From Ferrovibrio xuzhouensis (GTDB taxonomy: Bacteria > Pseudomonadota > Alphaproteobacteria > Ferrovibrionales > Ferrovibrionaceae), in NCBI RefSeq assembly GCF_042648965.1, contig NZ_JBHRYJ010000001.1, forward strand, positions 186,001 through 250,000: a DNA stretch of 64,000 bases, written 5' to 3'. Both the position numbers and the translations under genes were made by a program. Positions 23,558-31,845 of this stretch are shown one piece after another. Numbering within the stretch: the stretch's first letter is position 1; each line of letters starts with the position of its first letter. The notes beneath the pieces are model-generated. The model saw only the letters and a program-made list of their open reading frames with translations, did no database searches and was not told the origin of the DNA.

Positions 23558-25345
23558 ATGGCCACAGATCGCAGCACCCATGACTTTCCCCTCCGTCCCA
23601 CCGATCCGCGGCCGCGCCGCCTGAGGCAGCGCCCTGCCCTCGGCAAGGCGCTGCTGCTCGGCGCCTTGCTGCTGCCGCTCGCCGCCTGCGGCGGCCATGG
23701 CGGCATGATGACCGGCTCGCCCCGGGGCGGCGATGGCCTCGAATCGCCCTACGGCAGTTTCCTTGCCGCCCGTCACGCGCGCATCACCAACGAGAACGGC
23801 CTGGCCGCCGATTATTACCTGAAGGCCCTGCAGGAAGACCCGGACAGCTCGCTGCTCGCCCAGGGCGCCTTCCTCGCCCTGCTGGCCGACGGCCGCGTCG
23901 CCGAGGCCACCACGCTGGTGCCGGCGCTGCGCCAGCATAATCCCGGCGACTATCTGCCGCGCATGACCGACGCCGCCTCGCACATGCTGGCGCGCGATTA
24001 TGATGGCGTGCTGAAGCTGGTGGCCGACGGCCCGAATACCGGCATCCATGCCGCCTTCAATCCGCTGCTGGCGGCCTTTGCCTATGCCGGCAAGGGCGAC
24101 GCCGACAATGCCATGGCCAACCTGCAGAAGCTGGAGCGGCATCCGCTGCTCAGCGGCGTGGTCGCGCATCTCAAGCCGCTGATGCTCGACATGCTGAACC
24201 AGGTCGAGCCGGCCGATGCCGCCTATCGCGAGGCCATCGATGGCACCGAACGGCCGGGCACCCGGCTGGTCGGCGCCTATGCCAGCTTTCTCGAACGCCA
24301 TGGCCGCGCTGGCGACGCCCGCCAGTTGCTCAACCAGCAGCTGGCGCTCAATCCCGACAATCCGATCCTGCTGCATGCCCTGAAGCAGTTCGAACCCGGC
24401 AACAAACAGGCGCCGGTGCCGCTGCTCAGCAACGCCGTCGACGGTCTCGCCGAAGCGATGTTCGCCTCGGCGTCGGCCTTCGGCCGCGGCGACGGCGGCG
24501 AGCTGGCCGAGCTGCACCTGCAGCTGGCGCTGTTCCTGCGCCCCGACCTCGACGACGCCCGCATGCTGCTCGGCGACATTTACGAAAGCCGTGACCGCTG
24601 GCAGGACGCCCTGCGCGCCTACAGCGCCGTCTCGACGAACTCGGCCTATACGGAGACCGCCAGGCTGCGCGCCGCCTGGTGCATCAGCGAGCTCGGCCGG
24701 CCCGATGAAGCCGTGCGCGTGCTGAAGGCGGCGGCTGCGGCCGATCCGAAAAGCCCGCGGCCACTGCTGACGCTGGCCGATCTCTACCGCCAGCGCGAAA
24801 GCTGGGACGATGCGGCGAAATACTACACGGCGGCACTTGCCAATATCGACCATGTCGAACCGCGGCACTGGACCATCTTCTTCGGCCGCGGCATCGCCTA
24901 TGAGCGCGCCAGGCAGTGGGACAAGGCCGAAGCCGACATGCTGAAGGCGCTCGAGCTGCAGCCGGACCAGCCGTCGGTACTGAACTACCTCGGCTATTCA
25001 TGGGTCGACATGCACCGCAACATGGAGCAGGCCACCCGCATGATCGAGCGGGCGGCGGCGCTGCGCCCCAATGACGGTGCCATCATCGACAGCCTCGGCT
25101 GGGCGCTGTACCGCCAGGGCCGCTATGGCGACGCGGTGAACCAGCTGGAGCGTGCCGTCGAGCTGCGCGGCGGTGACGCCGTGATCACCGACCATCTCGG
25201 CGACGCCTACTGGCGGGTCGGCCGCCACGAGGAAGCCCGCTTCCAGTGGCGCCGCGCACTCGGGCTGAAACCCGAGCAGGAGCTGCAGCTGCAGCTGCAG
25301 CGCAAGGTCGACAGCGGGCTCGATCCGGTCGCGGCCAAGAACTGA
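23558..25345 (+). CDS. TPR-repeat lipoprotein
   Basis: This protein of about 595 residues has a basic N terminus, a hydrophobic segment and a lipobox (LLPLAACGG, near residue 45), so it is probably exported and lipid-anchored. The rest is a tetratricopeptide solenoid; typical repeats are seen at AYWRVGRHEEARFQWRRAL and GWALYRQGRYGDAVNQLERA near the end. A GTG overlapping the ETF-QO stop is an alternative start. Such proteins scaffold envelope complexes; the partner is unknown. ispE follows 3 nt later, giving an apparent operon. Confidence 0.85.
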   Translation: MATDRSTHDFPLRPTDPRPRRLRQRPALGKALLLGALLLPLAACGGHGGMMTGSPRGGDGLESPYGSFLAARHARITNENGLAADYYLKALQEDPDSSLLAQGAFLALLADGRVAEATTLVPALRQHNPGDYLPRMTDAASHMLARDYDGVLKLVADGPNTGIHAAFNPLLAAFAYAGKGDADNAMANLQKLERHPLLSGVVAHLKPLMLDMLNQVEPADAAYREAIDGTERPGTRLVGAYASFLERHGRAGDARQLLNQQLALNPDNPILLHALKQFEPGNKQAPVPLLSNAVDGLAEAMFASASAFGRGDGGELAELHLQLALFLRPDLDDARMLLGDIYESRDRWQDALRAYSAVSTNSAYTETARLRAAWCISELGRPDEAVRVLKAAAAADPKSPRPLLTLADLYRQRESWDDAAKYYTAALANIDHVEPRHWTIFFGRGIAYERARQWDKAEADMLKALELQPDQPSVLNYLGYSWVDMHRNMEQATRMIERAAALRPNDGAIIDSLGWALYRQGRYGDAVNQLERAVELRGGDAVITDHLGDAYWRVGRHEEARFQWRRALGLKPEQELQLQLQRKVDSGLDPVAAKN

Positions 25346-25348
25346 GCC

Positions 25349-26248
25349 ATGCCGGCGGCGGGGCTGAGCCGGCTGGCACCGGCGAAGATCAACCTGTTCC
25401 TGCATGTCACCGGCCGGCGCGACGGCACAGCAGATCATGCGGGCTATCATGCGCTCGAAAGCCTGGTCGTCTTCGCCCAGGATGCGGCGGCCTGCGACCG
25501 CCTGACGGCGGCGCCGGCCGACCGGCTCGAGCTGACCGTTGCCGGACCGCAGGCGGCGGCCCTGCAGGAAGCCGGCGACGACAATCTGGTGCTGCGCGCC
25601 GCCCGCCTGCTGCAGCCGATGAACATGGCCGCCGGCAATCCGCGCGGTGCCGCGCTTGCCCTGCACAAGACCCTGCCGGTGGCGTCCGGCATCGGCGGCG
25701 GCTCGGCCGATGCCGCCGCCGCCCTGCACTGCCTGCGCGCCCTGTGGAACGTCGCCATCGACGACGAGGCGCTGGCCGCGGCGGCGCTGCAGCTCGGCGC
25801 CGACGTGCCGGTCTGCCTGCAGGGCCGCGCTGCCATGATGACCGGGATCGGCGAGACCCTGGCGCCCGCGCCGCCCCTGCCGCCGTTCTGGCTGGTGCTG
25901 GCCAATCCCGGCGTGGCGCTGCCGACCCGCGAGGTCTTTGCCGCGCTGGCCGGCCGCTTCGGCCCGCCGATGCCGCTGGACCGCCGCCCCGGCAGTGCCG
26001 CCGACCTCGCCCTGCTGCTGCGGGCGCGCCGCAACGACCTCGAGGCCCCGGCCCGCTTCCTCGCGCCCGAAATCGACCCGGTGCTGGCCGCGCTGTCGGC
26101 CCAGGGCGGCTGCCTGCTGGCCCGGCTGTCGGGCTCCGGCGCCACCTGCTTCGGCCTGTTCGCCGGCCAGCGCGAGGCGGAGATCGCCGCCCGCAGCCTC
26201 GCCCGCGCCCATCCGCAGTGGTGGGTCGCCGCCACCGCGGCCGGCTGA
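25349..26248 (+). CDS. ispE: 4-diphosphocytidyl-2-C-methyl-D-erythritol kinase
   Basis: IspE phosphorylates CDP-methylerythritol in the non-mevalonate isoprenoid pathway. The 299-residue protein is a GHMP kinase: the N-terminal APAKINLFLHVTGRR and the ATP-binding loop PVASGIGGGSADAAAAL are diagnostic, and the C-terminal motif LSGSGATCFGLF matches the third GHMP motif. It starts 3 nt after the TPR gene. The length is normal and no motif is missing. Confidence 0.96.
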   Translation: MPAAGLSRLAPAKINLFLHVTGRRDGTADHAGYHALESLVVFAQDAAACDRLTAAPADRLELTVAGPQAAALQEAGDDNLVLRAARLLQPMNMAAGNPRGAALALHKTLPVASGIGGGSADAAAALHCLRALWNVAIDDEALAAAALQLGADVPVCLQGRAAMMTGIGETLAPAPPLPPFWLVLANPGVALPTREVFAALAGRFGPPMPLDRRPGSAADLALLLRARRNDLEAPARFLAPEIDPVLAALSAQGGCLLARLSGSGATCFGLFAGQREAEIAARSLARAHPQWWVAATAAG

Positions 26249-26348
26249 TCCTCAAGGAAAATTAATCCGGCCGGCAATTGCCGCAGCCGCCTTCGCGCAG
26301 GATTCTGGCCGCACCGCCGTGTGGACACGGTAACGACCTTCAAGCCGG

Positions 26349-26765
26349 ATGCCTGCCATCATGTCCGCCCGCACCGATTTCGCCGTTTTCCTTGCCATCA
26401 TCGCCGCCACGCTCGGTGTTGCCATCGCGGTCGGCCCGGCACCGGCAGCCCGCGCCGACGAGATCGTGGTCTGGCATGATGCGCCGCCGCCCTACTGGCA
26501 CCGGCATCCGCCCTATTACTACCGCCATCCGCCGCGCCACGAGGTGGTGGTGATCGAACCGGCCCCGCCGCCGGTGGTCGTCGCGCCGGCGCCCCCGCCG
26601 GTCGTCGTGGCACCTGCCCCGGCGCCCGCCGTGGCTGCTGCACCCGAGCCCTACTGCCGCGAATATCGCAGCACCAGCACGGTCGACAGCAAGCCGGTGC
26701 CGAGCTACGGCAAGGCCTGCCGCCAGCCCGACGGCAGCTGGAAGATCGTCAGCCAGAATCCCTGA
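26349..26765 (+). CDS. exported Pro-rich protein with C-terminal CREY domain
   Basis: This 138-residue secreted or surface protein has a signal peptide cleaved near ARADEIV, then a His/Pro/Tyr-rich segment (PYWHRHPPYYYRHPP), Pro-Ala-Val repeats (APPPVVVAPAP), and a compact C-terminal domain with YCREYRST, PSYGKACRQPDGSW and two conserved cysteines. The last domain resembles the C-terminal part of 17-kDa/RT0821-like surface proteins. A second protein with the same domain order is encoded at about 34.1-34.6 kb. The function is unknown. Confidence 0.75.
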   Translation: MPAIMSARTDFAVFLAIIAATLGVAIAVGPAPAARADEIVVWHDAPPPYWHRHPPYYYRHPPRHEVVVIEPAPPPVVVAPAPPPVVVAPAPAPAVAAAPEPYCREYRSTSTVDSKPVPSYGKACRQPDGSWKIVSQNP

Positions 26766-26863
26766 AAAACCGCGCTGCCGGCAGCAATCCTGACACTGGA
26801 AATTGCCGCCGCCGCCGATTATTGTCCGCCCGCGCCGCGCCCTGCGCAACAAAGGGCGCCTGC

Positions 26864-26938
26864 TGGGGCGTAGCCAAGCGGTAAGGCAGCGGTTTTTGGT
26901 ACCGCCATGCGGAGGTTCGAATCCTCCCGCCCCAGCCA
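26864..26938 (+). tRNA. tRNA-Gln (anticodon TTG)
   Basis: The cloverleaf is complete. The acceptor strands TGGGGCG and CGCCCCA pair perfectly, the anticodon arm GCGGT/ACCGC encloses the loop TTTTGGT with anticodon TTG, and the T arm GGAGGTTCGAATCCTCC is canonical. The discriminator is G and the CCA end is encoded. It lies between a CREY-domain gene and a convergent methyltransferase gene. Confidence 0.97.
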
Positions 26939-26964
26939 TTTATCCCGCATCTGTCGCGACGACA

Positions 26965-27777
26965 TTACGCGCGGCGCAACTGCGCGCGGACGCGGCGCGC
27001 CAGCGGGCCGAACCGGCTGTGCCGCACGGTTTCCATCAGCCGGCGCTTCAGCGAGAAGGTCCAGGGTTGGGTACCGTAGATATCGACCGCATGGCCGAAG
27101 ATCTGCGCGGTCTTCTCGTAGTGATAGCCGTTCTTGTGCCGCAGCGCCGAGCGGTAGAAATCCGCCGCACCGTCGGCGCCGGCGAAATAGGTCTTGTTCG
27201 GCGTGATCGCAAACGGCCTGAGCCGCGCCGCCGGATCGCTGCAATAGCGCGCCACACCGGATGCCACCTCCGGCCAGAATTCGTTGAAATAATCGTCGAG
27301 GATCACCACGCCGGCCGGCGCCAGCACCGCCTGCATCAGATGCAGGTCGTTGACGACGCAGTCCTCGGTATGGCCGCCATCCACCGAGGCGAGCCGCACC
27401 GGCCCGGTCGCCGCGAGGATGTCTTCCGGCCGCACCTCGAGCGACGAACGCTGCAGCACGGTCACCGTTTCCGGATTGCCGAGCCAACGGCTGACGTTGC
27501 CGAGGAAAATCTCGCGGTCGCCGCGCCCCGAGGCATCGCGATTGAGATGCTGGTCGCCGAACACGTCGACGGCAAAGGCACCCTCGCCGGCCTGCCGCGC
27601 CAGGGCCAGCAGGATGAACAGCTTGCCGTGATGCACGCCGATCTCGCCGACCGACCCGGCAATCCCGGTATCCCGCTGCAGGGCCGCCAGCGAGCGGATG
27701 AAATCGACGCTGTAGGGAAACAGCCAGCCATCGACCCGTTTCAGGCCCTGCCGGACATAGGTCTCGTCGGTCTGCAT
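26965..27777 (-). CDS. class I SAM-dependent methyltransferase (Methyltransf_24-like)
   Basis: This 270-residue protein has a Rossmann-type methyltransferase core. The glycine-rich motif I is SVGEIGVHHGKLFILLA, motif II ends in FAVDVFGDQ, and RLASVDGGHTEDCVVNDL followed by GVVILDDYF is typical of the Methyltransf_24 group that includes cephalosporin hydroxylase-like and sugar- or polysaccharide-modifying enzymes. The substrate is unknown. It ends 26 nt from the tRNA-Gln gene on the opposite strand and is probably monocistronic. Confidence 0.82.
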   Translation of the reverse strand: MQTDETYVRQGLKRVDGWLFPYSVDFIRSLAALQRDTGIAGSVGEIGVHHGKLFILLALARQAGEGAFAVDVFGDQHLNRDASGRGDREIFLGNVSRWLGNPETVTVLQRSSLEVRPEDILAATGPVRLASVDGGHTEDCVVNDLHLMQAVLAPAGVVILDDYFNEFWPEVASGVARYCSDPAARLRPFAITPNKTYFAGADGAADFYRSALRHKNGYHYEKTAQIFGHAVDIYGTQPWTFSLKRRLMETVRHSRFGPLARRVRAQLRRA

Positions 27778-27891
27778 GTCTTCTCCCGTCCTGCCTGCAT
27801 GCCACTGTCCAGCCGCCAGTAAACCGCAGTCGCCAATAAACCGCAGTTAGCAGCCGGCCGGGGGTGACCATGCTGTGGCCGCGCCGTGACC

Positions 27892-27905
27892 TTGATCTCC
27901 CTCAA
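27892..27905 (+). promoter_or_regulatory. FNR/Dnr-like box upstream of adhP
   Basis: TTGATCTCCCTCAA differs from TTGAT-N4-ATCAA at one position and is followed by GGC. It lies 55 nt before the adhP start codon. It aligns with the sites before the YeeE/YedE and Spy-like genes over TTGAnC and CAAGGC. Regulation by oxygen or NO is inferred. Confidence 0.55.
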
Positions 27906-27960
27906 GGCAGTGGCCGGCACGACTGCCTAGGCTGGCCGCAACCAAACAGGAGATGCAGGC

Positions 27961-28989
27961 ATGGCCCAGACAATGAAGGCCGCCGTCGTGCGGCAGTTCG
28001 GCAAACCGCTCACCATCGAGCAGGTGCCGGTGCCGCAGCCCGGTCCCGGAGAAGTGCTGGTGAAAATCGTCGCCAGTGGCGTCTGCCATACCGACCTGCA
28101 TGCGGCCGACGGCGACTGGCCGGTCAAGCCGAAGCTGCCGTTCATTCCCGGCCACGAGGGCGCCGGCATCGTCGCTGCCATCGGTCCGGGTGTTACGGGC
28201 CTGAAGGAAGGCGATGCGGTCGGCGTGGCATGGCTGCATGATGCCTGCGGCCACTGCGAACACTGCATCACCGGCTGGGAAACCCTCTGCGAGTCCCAGC
28301 ACAACAGCGGCTATGGCGTCGACGGTACCTTCGCCGAATACGCCGTCGGCGCCGCCGACTATGTCGGCCTTCTGCCGGCGAACCCGGATTTCGCCGCGCT
28401 GGCGCCGATCCTCTGCGCCGGCGTGACCACCTACAAGGGCATCAAGGAAACCGAGACGCGCCCCGGCGAATGGATTGCCATTTCCGGCCTGGGCGGCCTT
28501 GGCCATGTCGCCGTGCAGTATGCCAAGGCGATGGGGCTGCATGTGGTGGCGCTCGACGTCGCCGCCGAGAAGCTGGCGCTGGCCCGTTCGCTTGGCGCCG
28601 ATGTCGCCGTCGATGCGCGCGCGCCCGACGCGGCGGCCCAGGTGATCAAGGCCACCGGGGGCGGCGCCCACGGCGTGCTGGTCACCGCGGTCTCGCCGGT
28701 CGCCTTCGCCCAGGCGCTCGGCCTGGTGCGCCGCAAGGGCACGATCAGCCTGGTCGGCCTGCCGCCCGGTGACTTCGCCACGCCGATCTTCGATGTCGTG
28801 CTCAAGCGCATCACCCTGCGCGGCTCCATCGTCGGCGGCCGCAAGGACCTCGCCGAGGCGCTGGCCTTCGCCGCCGAAGGCAAGGTGAAGGCCCATATCC
28901 ATCACAAGAAACTGGAGGATATCAACGCCATCTTCGCCGACCTCAAGGGCGGCCGGGTCGACGGCCGCATCGTTCTGGATATCGGCTGA
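27961..28989 (+). CDS. adhP: zinc-dependent alcohol dehydrogenase, AdhP type
   Basis: This cytoplasmic, NAD-dependent, zinc-containing alcohol dehydrogenase interconverts ethanol and similar alcohols with aldehydes. The 342-residue medium-chain protein has catalytic zinc ligands in GVCHTDLH and PGHEGAG plus a later Cys in LCAGVTTYKG, structural zinc cysteines in DACGHCEHCITGWETLC, and the NAD motif SGLGGLGHVAVQYAK. The start MAQTMKAAVV follows AGGAG. The FNR-like box upstream is consistent with fermentative or low-oxygen expression. Confidence 0.94.
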   Translation: MAQTMKAAVVRQFGKPLTIEQVPVPQPGPGEVLVKIVASGVCHTDLHAADGDWPVKPKLPFIPGHEGAGIVAAIGPGVTGLKEGDAVGVAWLHDACGHCEHCITGWETLCESQHNSGYGVDGTFAEYAVGAADYVGLLPANPDFAALAPILCAGVTTYKGIKETETRPGEWIAISGLGGLGHVAVQYAKAMGLHVVALDVAAEKLALARSLGADVAVDARAPDAAAQVIKATGGGAHGVLVTAVSPVAFAQALGLVRRKGTISLVGLPPGDFATPIFDVVLKRITLRGSIVGGRKDLAEALAFAAEGKVKAHIHHKKLEDINAIFADLKGGRVDGRIVLDIG

Positions 28990-28996
28990 GCGGCAG

Positions 28997-29479
28997 TCAG
29001 TCGTCGTCAAACCAGCCCTGCGCCGCACCGGGATGACAGGCGAGGCAATTCGACTTCGTCATCACCTTGGGGTCCTGCCAGGTCCGCGGGCTGAAATCAT
29101 GCTCACGCAGGAAGGCCGGATTCTCGGTGATACGGCGTGGCGTGCCGGCGGGTGCCACCCAGCGCATGTAATCGCGCAGGCCGCGGCCACCCGATGCACT
29201 GCCGACAGGGGCGTCGCCGGCATGCCCTGTCAGCCAGGCACGGATTTGGGCTGCCTCACCGGGCGGTAACGCAAGGTCCTCGCCGAAATGGTCGGCGGCG
29301 CCGTCAACCAGCGCGGCCCAGGAGCGCGCCGGCAACAGGCCGGGCGGAAAGGCCAGGTGGCATTCGCCACAGACTTTCTGCGTGAGCGGGTCGGTAACCG
29401 GCTCCAGCCGCGTGCCGGCCAACAACGGCGGACTCGCCACCAGTCCGGCCAGCACCATGACGGCGGCAACCAGCCGCAT
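28997..29479 (-). CDS. dihaem cytochrome c (DHC-like)
   Basis: This exported cytochrome of about 160 residues has a signal peptide (cleavage near LLAGTRL) and two haem c motifs, CGECH near residue 37 and CLACH near residue 150. Dihaem cytochromes of this size occur with SHP-type cytochromes and a cytochrome b in a known three-gene arrangement, which is what is seen here. I chose the ATG preceded by GAGGTGG; a GTG 12 nt upstream is possible. It is the distal gene of the operon and probably exchanges electrons with the SHP-like protein in the periplasm. Confidence 0.87.
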   Translation of the reverse strand: MRLVAAVMVLAGLVASPPLLAGTRLEPVTDPLTQKVCGECHLAFPPGLLPARSWAALVDGAADHFGEDLALPPGEAAQIRAWLTGHAGDAPVGSASGGRGLRDYMRWVAPAGTPRRITENPAFLREHDFSPRTWQDPKVMTKSNCLACHPGAAQGWFDDD

Positions 29480-29492
29480 GCATCTTTCCACC

Positions 29493-29924
29493 TCACTGCC
29501 CCGTCATGAAGGTGATGTAGTCGCCGCTTTCCTGCGCCGTGCAGGGGCGTCCCATCACGCTCTTGCAGTCGCGCTGGAAATGCTTCTCGACCAGCGCCGG
29601 ATCGGTATAGCGCTGCGGCTCGGCCGATACGGCGGCCGGGGCGATCGGCCGGCCGGTCTTGGCATTGCGGCCGGGCTGGCGCGGATCGGCGGTATGGCAG
29701 GAGGTGCAGGACGGCGTGCGCGCATCGCCGCCGCTCCGGCTGCCGCGGAACAAGACCTCGCCACGCGCCGCCGCGAAGCCGGCAAAGCCTGGATCGGCGG
29801 CGCGGGCCTGCGCCGCATAATCCGACAGGATCGCAGCTCGGCCGGCATCGGCAGCCAGAGCGACGGGCGGCGGGACAAGCATCGCTGCGGCGACGACGGC
29901 CGCCAGCACAGGCAGGATTTTCAT
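29493..29924 (-). CDS. SHP-like monohaem cytochrome c (DUF1924)
   Basis: This 143-residue periplasmic cytochrome has a signal peptide ending near VALAADA, one haem motif (CTSCH), and a C-terminal part with a second cysteine pair (CKSVMGRPCT) that could form a disulfide. The region RYTDPALVEKHFQRDCKSV is typical of DUF1924/sphaeroides haem protein. SHP binds oxygen and NO at an unusual haem; whether this member does is inference. It lies between the cytochrome b gene (4-nt overlap) and the dihaem gene (13-nt gap). Confidence 0.85.
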   Translation of the reverse strand: MKILPVLAAVVAAAMLVPPPVALAADAGRAAILSDYAAQARAADPGFAGFAAARGEVLFRGSRSGGDARTPSCTSCHTADPRQPGRNAKTGRPIAPAAVSAEPQRYTDPALVEKHFQRDCKSVMGRPCTAQESGDYITFMTGQ

Positions 29925-30457
29925 TTGCGGATCTCCGGACCGGAAGGACGCGACAGCAGACCCACCAGCCAGGTCTTCAGGCGGCGGCCGCTGTAGATGA
30001 CGGTGACGAAGGCGATATGGGCGAAGATGAGCCACAGCGACGCCTCCGCTACTGCCTCATGCAGGTGCTCGACCGGCGGCAGGTAGTCGGCGATGGCGCC
30101 GCTCATCGCCACCGCGCCGACAACGGCGAGCAGGGCCACGGCGAACCAGGCAAAAAGCGGATTACGGCCCCGGCGCCGGGCCAGCCAGGTCCGCAGGTTG
30201 CCCAGCGAGGGGCGCGGCAAGCGCAGCGGATGGCCGACCGGCGTCAGCAGGCCGACGGCCAGCCGCAGCACCAGCGCCGCCAGCACCACATAGCCGGCGA
30301 ACTGGTGCATGGCATAAGTGTCCTCGTCGGCGGTGAGATAGGCGACGAGAAAGCCGCCGGCGAAGACGGCATGCCACAGCCGCAGCAGGGTGAAGGCGTG
30401 CCGGCGCAGGGCCTGCGCCGGCATCGCCGACACCGACATGGCACCCGCCTCAGTCAT
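29921..30457 (-). CDS. cytochrome b561-type membrane protein
   Basis: This 178-residue protein has four transmembrane helices and histidines suited to b-haem ligation: RLWHAVFAGG in helix 1, YAMHQFAGYVVL in helix 2, and LHEAVAEASLWLIFAHIAFVTV near the end. It belongs to the b561/Ni-Fe-hydrogenase-type cytochrome b family and probably connects the quinone pool to the periplasmic cytochromes encoded next. The ATG chosen overlaps the end of the previous gene; an ATG 18 nt downstream, preceded by GAGG, is equally plausible. Confidence 0.85.
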   Translation of the reverse strand: MTEAGAMSVSAMPAQALRRHAFTLLRLWHAVFAGGFLVAYLTADEDTYAMHQFAGYVVLAALVLRLAVGLLTPVGHPLRLPRPSLGNLRTWLARRRGRNPLFAWFAVALLAVVGAVAMSGAIADYLPPVEHLHEAVAEASLWLIFAHIAFVTVIYSGRRLKTWLVGLLSRPSGPEIRK

Positions 30458-30746
30458 CGTCTTGGTCCTGCATGCCATTCCGCTCGACATACGCGCCGCT
30501 GCGCTGATGCTTCTCACGCTCGCGCATCTCGTGGCGCTCACGGCTTTCGCGACGGTCGCGCATGCTCTCGGCGGGACGGCCCTGGCCCGGCTGCAGGTAG
30601 CCGGTGCCGGCACCGGTTTCCGCTGTAGGCTGGCCTGCCGCGGCGATCCGGGCCGGTTCGGCGGCGGTAGCGATGGCATAAAGGCCGGCGCTGCCGGCGA
30701 TCACGGCGGCGGCGAACAGGCCCTGGAACAGCATCTTGCGCAACAT
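30450..30746 (-). CDS. exported charged hypothetical protein leading the cytochrome operon
   Basis: This 98-residue protein has a signal peptide (LRKMLFQGLFAAAVIAGSAG, cleavage near ATAAEP) and a low-complexity, strongly charged mature part rich in Arg, Glu and His (RDRRESRERHEMREREKHQR). AGGAGATATCCAA before the ATG is a clear ribosome-binding site. No family is recognised. It is the first gene of the cytochrome b/SHP/dihaem operon and faces the PepSY two-component operon. Confidence 0.72.
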   Translation of the reverse strand: MLRKMLFQGLFAAAVIAGSAGLYAIATAAEPARIAAAGQPTAETGAGTGYLQPGQGRPAESMRDRRESRERHEMREREKHQRSGAYVERNGMQDQDDD

Positions 30747-30816
30747 TTGGATATCTCCTGTCTGGTTGGACGGGGCCAGACTAGGCGGCAACGCCTGAAC
30801 CGGGTCTGACCGCCAC

Positions 30817-30833
30817 GTTCATCCGCCGTTCAG
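30817..30833 (+). promoter_or_regulatory. direct-repeat operator in the divergent cytochrome/two-component promoter
   Basis: Two GTTCA half-sites recur with 11-bp spacing (GTTCATCCGCCGTTCAG). An inverted copy (TGAAC) lies 20 nt before. OmpR-family regulators bind such tandem half-sites one helical turn apart. The position between the cytochrome operon and the PepSY-regulator-kinase operon suggests that the regulator encoded next controls both. Confidence 0.5.
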
Positions 30834-30856
30834 CTTCGTGGCCGTATGCTGCCGGC

Positions 30857-31180
30857 ATGAAACGCCGCTTTTTTTTGCTGCTGCCGGGCCTGCTCGCCCT
30901 CGCCATCCACACCCCGGCGGCCCGCGCCGGCGAGGACGACCACGACCGCGCCCGGCGCGCCGTCGAGGCCGGCGAGATCAAGCCGCTGCGCGAAATCCTC
31001 GCCGCCGCCGAAGCTGCCTATGGCGGGCAGCTGATCGAGGCGGAACTGGAGCGCCGCCATGGCGGCCACATGGTCTATGAACTGAAGCTGCTCACCGTCG
31101 AAGGCCGGCTGCTGAAGGTCTATTATGACGCGCACAGCGGCCTGCCGCTGGATCCGAGCCACCGCGATGACCGCAAATGA
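30857..31180 (+). CDS. periplasmic PepSY-domain protein
   Basis: This 107-residue protein has a signal peptide (cleavage near ARAGEDD) and a single PepSY-like domain: the helix KPLREILAAAEAAYGGQLIEAELER followed by strands GHMVYELKLLTVEGRLLKVYYDAHSG. Single PepSY proteins of this type are commonly encoded before an OmpR-type regulator and a kinase and may inhibit or sense at the kinase's periplasmic domain. Its stop overlaps the regulator's ATG (ATGA), so the three genes form an operon. Confidence 0.85.
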   Translation: MKRRFFLLLPGLLALAIHTPAARAGEDDHDRARRAVEAGEIKPLREILAAAEAAYGGQLIEAELERRHGGHMVYELKLLTVEGRLLKVYYDAHSGLPLDPSHRDDRK

Positions 31181-31845
31181 GAATTCTTGTCATTGAAGAC
31201 GAACCGGTACTGGCCCTGCACCTGCAGCAGACCCTGGAAGCCGCCGGCTTCGCGGTCGACGTCGCCTACGACGGCGAGGAGGGCTGGCATCTTGGCGACA
31301 CCGAGCCCTACGATGCCGCCGTGCTCGACCTTGGCCTGCCGAAGATCGACGGCGTCACCATCCTGCAGCGCTGGCGCGAGGCCGGCCGCGGCCTGCCGGT
31401 ACTGATCCTCACCGCCCGCAGCCGCTGGTCGGAAAAGATGGCCGGCTTCCAGGCCGGTGCTGACGACTACATGACCAAGCCTTTCGAGATGGACGAGGTA
31501 GTCTACCGCCTGCGTGCCCTGATCCGCCGCGCCGCCGGCCATGCCCAGCCGGAGCTGAACTGCGGCCCTCTGCGCCTCGACACACTGGCCGGCCGTTTCA
31601 GCCTCGATGGCGTGCCGCTGCAGCTGACGGCGCAGGAATTCCGCATTCTCGCCTACCTGATGCACCATGCCGGCACCGTGGTCAGCCGCACCGAACTGAT
31701 GGAGCATGTCTATGATCGCCATTTCGACAACGACTCCAACGTGCTGGAGGTACTGATCGGCCGCATCCGCCGCAAGCTGAAGGCGGACCTGATCCACACC
31801 GTGCGCGGCCTCGGCTACCGTCTCGCCGACGAGGTCGGCGCATGA
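31177..31845 (+). CDS. OmpR-family response regulator
   Basis: This 222-residue two-domain regulator has a receiver with acidic pocket residues ED at 7-8, phospho-acceptor Asp51 (AVLDLGLPKIDG), Thr and Lys in LILTARSRW and MTKPFEMDE, and a C-terminal winged helix with TAQEFRILAYLM and VLIGRIRRKLKADLIHTVRGLGYRL. It is close to the PhoP/QseB/PmrA branch. Genes on both sides overlap by 4 nt. The likely targets are the GTTCA repeats just upstream of its operon. Confidence 0.94.
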   Translation: MRILVIEDEPVLALHLQQTLEAAGFAVDVAYDGEEGWHLGDTEPYDAAVLDLGLPKIDGVTILQRWREAGRGLPVLILTARSRWSEKMAGFQAGADDYMTKPFEMDEVVYRLRALIRRAAGHAQPELNCGPLRLDTLAGRFSLDGVPLQLTAQEFRILAYLMHHAGTVVSRTELMEHVYDRHFDNDSNVLEVLIGRIRRKLKADLIHTVRGLGYRLADEVGA